Assembly (NCBI GenBank): GCA_019115725.1
Contig: DXCY01000187.1
Coordinates: 1-7,042 of the forward strand
Reading direction: 5' to 3'
Length of the DNA stretch: 7,042 nucleotides
Source of the DNA: Candidatus Luteimonas excrementigallinarum
Lineage (GTDB): Bacteria > Pseudomonadota > Gammaproteobacteria > Xanthomonadales > Xanthomonadaceae
A program made the position numbers and the translations under genes. The stretch's first letter is position 1, and each line of letters opens with the position of its first letter. Shown one piece after another: positions 5,547 through 7,042 of this stretch. A model generated the notes under the pieces. The model did no database searches. It was not told the origin of the DNA and saw nothing but the letters and a program-made list of their open reading frames with translations.

Positions 5547-6647
5547 ATGCGTTTCAGCCTCCAACGCGAAGTCTTTCTCAAGCCGTTGACCCAGGTCGTC
5601 AACGTTGTCGAACGGCGGCAGACCCTGCCGGTGCTGGCCAATCTCCTGGCCCAGGTACAGGACGGACAGCTCTCGCTGACCGGCACCGACCTGGAAGTGG
5701 AGATGGTGGCCCGCACCCAGGTGGACGATGCCCAGGACGGGGAAACCACCATTCCCGCCCGCAAGCTGTTTGAAATCGTCCGGGCGCTGCCGGATGGCAG
5801 CAAGGTCACGGTCAGCCAGTCGGGCGACAAGATCACCGTGCAGGCGGGCCGCAGCCGGTTCAGCCTGGCCAGCCTGTCGGCCAACGATTTCCCGGCCATT
5901 GACGATGTGGAGACCACCGAACGGATCCGGGTGCCGGAAGCGGCGCTCAAGGAGCTGATCGAACGGACCTCGTTCGCCATGGCCCAGCAGGACGTGCGCT
6001 ATTACCTCAACGGCCTGCTGTTTGACCTGGGCGAATCACGCCTGCGCTGCGTGGCCACCGATGGCCACCGCCTGGCGCTGTGTGAGGCCCCGCTGGATGC
6101 GGATATCGCCACCAAGCGCCAGATCATCCTTCCGCGCAAGGGCGTCACCGAGTTGCAGCGCCTGCTGGAAGGCGGCGACCGCGAGCTGGAACTGGAACTT
6201 GATCGCAGCCACCTCAGGGTCAAGCGGGACGATGTGACCTTCACCAGCAAGCTGATCGACGGGCGTTTTCCCGATTACGAGGCGGTGATTCCGATTGGCG
6301 CGGACCGCGAGGTCACCGTGAACCGTGAAGTGCTGCGCGCCGCCCTGCAGCGCGCAGCGATTCTGTCGAACGAGAAATACCGCGGCGTGCGGGTGGAAGT
6401 CTCTCCCGGCCAGCTGCGCATCAGCGCCCACAACCCGGAACAGGAAGAGGCGCAGGAAGAAATCGAGGCCCAGACCACCGTCGATGACCTGGCCGTTGGC
6501 TTCAACGTCAATTACCTGCAGGATGCGCTGGGCGCGCTGCGCGATGAGGAAGTGGTGCTGCAGCTGCGTGACGCCAACTCCTCGGCGCTGGTGCGGGAGG
6601 CGGGCAGTGAGAAATGCCGCCACGTGGTGATGCCGCTGCGCCTGTGA
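5547..6647 (+). CDS. dnaN: DNA polymerase III subunit beta (sliding clamp)
   Basis: DnaN forms the ring-shaped homodimer that encircles DNA and tethers DNA polymerase III and other partners. The product has 366 residues, the same as in E. coli, with three repeated clamp domains (about 1-122, 123-245, 246-366). It starts MRFSLQREVFLKPLTQVVNV and includes LSLTGTDLEVEMVAR, GRSRFSLASL, QQDVRYYLNGLLFD, ATDGHRLAL with D172-L176, FTSKLIDGRFPDYE, RAAILSNEKYRGVR and NPEQEEAQEE. It ends VVMPLRL, the tail that forms part of the partner-binding pocket together with the GHRL segment. The start at 5547 matches the family N terminus and has AAGGGG (5530-5535) 11 nt upstream. oriC lies immediately upstream, so its promoter or leader must overlap the origin's right end. 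A parS-like site and a terminator follow it. Confidence 0.98.
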   Translation: MRFSLQREVFLKPLTQVVNVVERRQTLPVLANLLAQVQDGQLSLTGTDLEVEMVARTQVDDAQDGETTIPARKLFEIVRALPDGSKVTVSQSGDKITVQAGRSRFSLASLSANDFPAIDDVETTERIRVPEAALKELIERTSFAMAQQDVRYYLNGLLFDLGESRLRCVATDGHRLALCEAPLDADIATKRQIILPRKGVTELQRLLEGGDRELELELDRSHLRVKRDDVTFTSKLIDGRFPDYEAVIPIGADREVTVNREVLRAALQRAAILSNEKYRGVRVEVSPGQLRISAHNPEQEEAQEEIEAQTTVDDLAVGFNVNYLQDALGALRDEEVVLQLRDANSSALVREAGSEKCRHVVMPLRL

Positions 6648-6656
6648 CAGATCCTG

Positions 6657-6672
6657 TGTTCCACGTGAAACC
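6657..6672 (+). promoter_or_regulatory. parS: parS-like centromere site (ParB binding)
   Basis: TGTTCCACGTGAAACC matches the widely conserved bacterial parS consensus TGTTNCACGTGAAACA at every specified base except the last. It is intergenic, 10 nt after the dnaN stop and before recF. ParB loads at such sites near oriC and, with ParA, separates sister origins. parA/parB are not in this window; the site is identified by sequence and position only. Confidence 0.8.
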
Positions 6673-6674
6673 AG

Positions 6675-6700
6675 AACGCCCGGCACAGTCCGGGCGTTTT
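6675..6700 (+). terminator. Rho-independent-type terminator after dnaN
   Basis: AACGCCCGG (6675-6683) and CCGGGCGTT (6690-6698) form a perfect 9-bp stem around the loop CACAGT, running into TTTT at 6697-6700. The T run is short, so termination may be partial. It lies 33 bp before the recF ATG and would separate dnaN from recF transcription or attenuate it. Confidence 0.72.
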
Positions 6701-6718
6701 GCTCCCTGGCCGACGGAC

Positions 6719-6724
6719 GGGGAG
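6719..6724 (+). promoter_or_regulatory. recF ribosome-binding site
   Basis: GGGGAG lies 8 nt before the ATG at 6733, the clearest Shine-Dalgarno in the window, and supports that start. Confidence 0.65.
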
Positions 6725-6732
6725 CCCACCCC

Positions 6733-7042
6733 ATGCGGGTAACCCGGCTGCAGATCCGCGACCTGCGCCGGCTGGAGTCGGTGGAGATCGAGCCAGCAGC
6801 CGGGCTCAACGTGCTGGTGGGCGACAACGGCGCCGGCAAGACCAGCGTCTTGGAAGCGCTGCACCTGATGGCCTACGGCCGCAGCTTTCGCGGGCGGGTC
6901 CGGGACGGATTGATCCGTACCGGCACCGAAGCGCTGGAAATCTACCTGGAATGGACGCAGGACAGCGCTGACCGGGCGCGCCGTGCCGGGCTGCGGCATT
7001 CCGGCGGCAGCTGGGAAGGCCGACTGGACGGGCAGGGCGTTA
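6733..7042 (+). CDS. recF: DNA replication and repair protein RecF, 5' part only
   Basis: RecF is an SMC-like ATPase that, with RecO and RecR, helps load RecA at single-strand gaps and supports restart of stalled forks. The window contains the first 103 codons of a protein usually about 360 residues long. It begins MRVTRLQIRDLRRLESVEIE and has the Walker A motif GDNGAGKT at residues 30-37 (K36), followed by SVLEALHLMAYGRSFRG, a well-conserved RecF stretch. The signature motif and Walker B are beyond the right edge. The ATG is supported by the GGGGAG upstream and by the family N terminus. It is separated from dnaN by 85 bp containing a parS-like site and a terminator, so it may depend on readthrough or on its own promoter, which I could not identify. 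Confidence 0.96.
   Translation, partial: MRVTRLQIRDLRRLESVEIEPAAGLNVLVGDNGAGKTSVLEALHLMAYGRSFRGRVRDGLIRTGTEALEIYLEWTQDSADRARRAGLRHSGGSWEGRLDGQGV

Noticed and set aside
6616..6631. CACGTG core in the end of dnaN as a second parS
   Set aside because: Only the central six bases match; the flanks do not fit parS and the sequence is coding.

Overview
This window is the chromosomal replication-origin locus of a GC-rich gammaproteobacterium. By eye roughly two thirds of bases are G or C. The gene order mnmE-yidC-rnpA-rpmH (minus strand) facing away from dnaA-dnaN-recF (plus strand), and the wording of DnaA, RnpA and YidC, fit the Xanthomonadaceae (Xanthomonas, Stenotrophomonas, Pseudoxanthomonas and relatives). 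The genus cannot be fixed from sequence reading alone.

Left half, minus strand, read from about 3743 down to 1: rpmH (ribosomal protein L34), rnpA (protein subunit of RNase P), yidC (inner-membrane insertase) and mnmE (tRNA U34-modifying GTPase, running off the left edge about 20 codons before its expected end). A good sigma70-type promoter sits in front of rpmH. The genes are close enough to be one transcript. GC-rich hairpins lie in the rpmH-rnpA and yidC-mnmE gaps. yidD, often found between rnpA and yidC, is not there.

Middle, 3744-3969: a divergent intergenic region that holds the rpmH promoter and, 48 bp before the dnaA start codon, a near-perfect 11-nt-arm inverted repeat.

Right half, plus strand: dnaA (initiator), a 260-bp gap with the features of oriC, dnaN (beta sliding clamp) and the first 103 codons of recF. 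The gap contains an inverted pair of DnaA boxes, an AT-rich stretch standing out from its surroundings, two IHF-like sites and a third DnaA box near dnaN. The dnaN-recF gap holds a 15/16 match to the bacterial parS centromere consensus, followed within 3 bp by a rho-independent-type terminator.

Together the window joins initiation (DnaA, oriC), processivity (DnaN), repair (RecF), segregation (parS) and translation/membrane-biogenesis genes. All protein genes belong to well-known families; I see no exotic new system, mobile element, CRISPR array, tRNA or rRNA. The points worth checking are non-coding: the oriC layout, the parS-like site, and the inverted repeats before dnaA, rnpA and mnmE.
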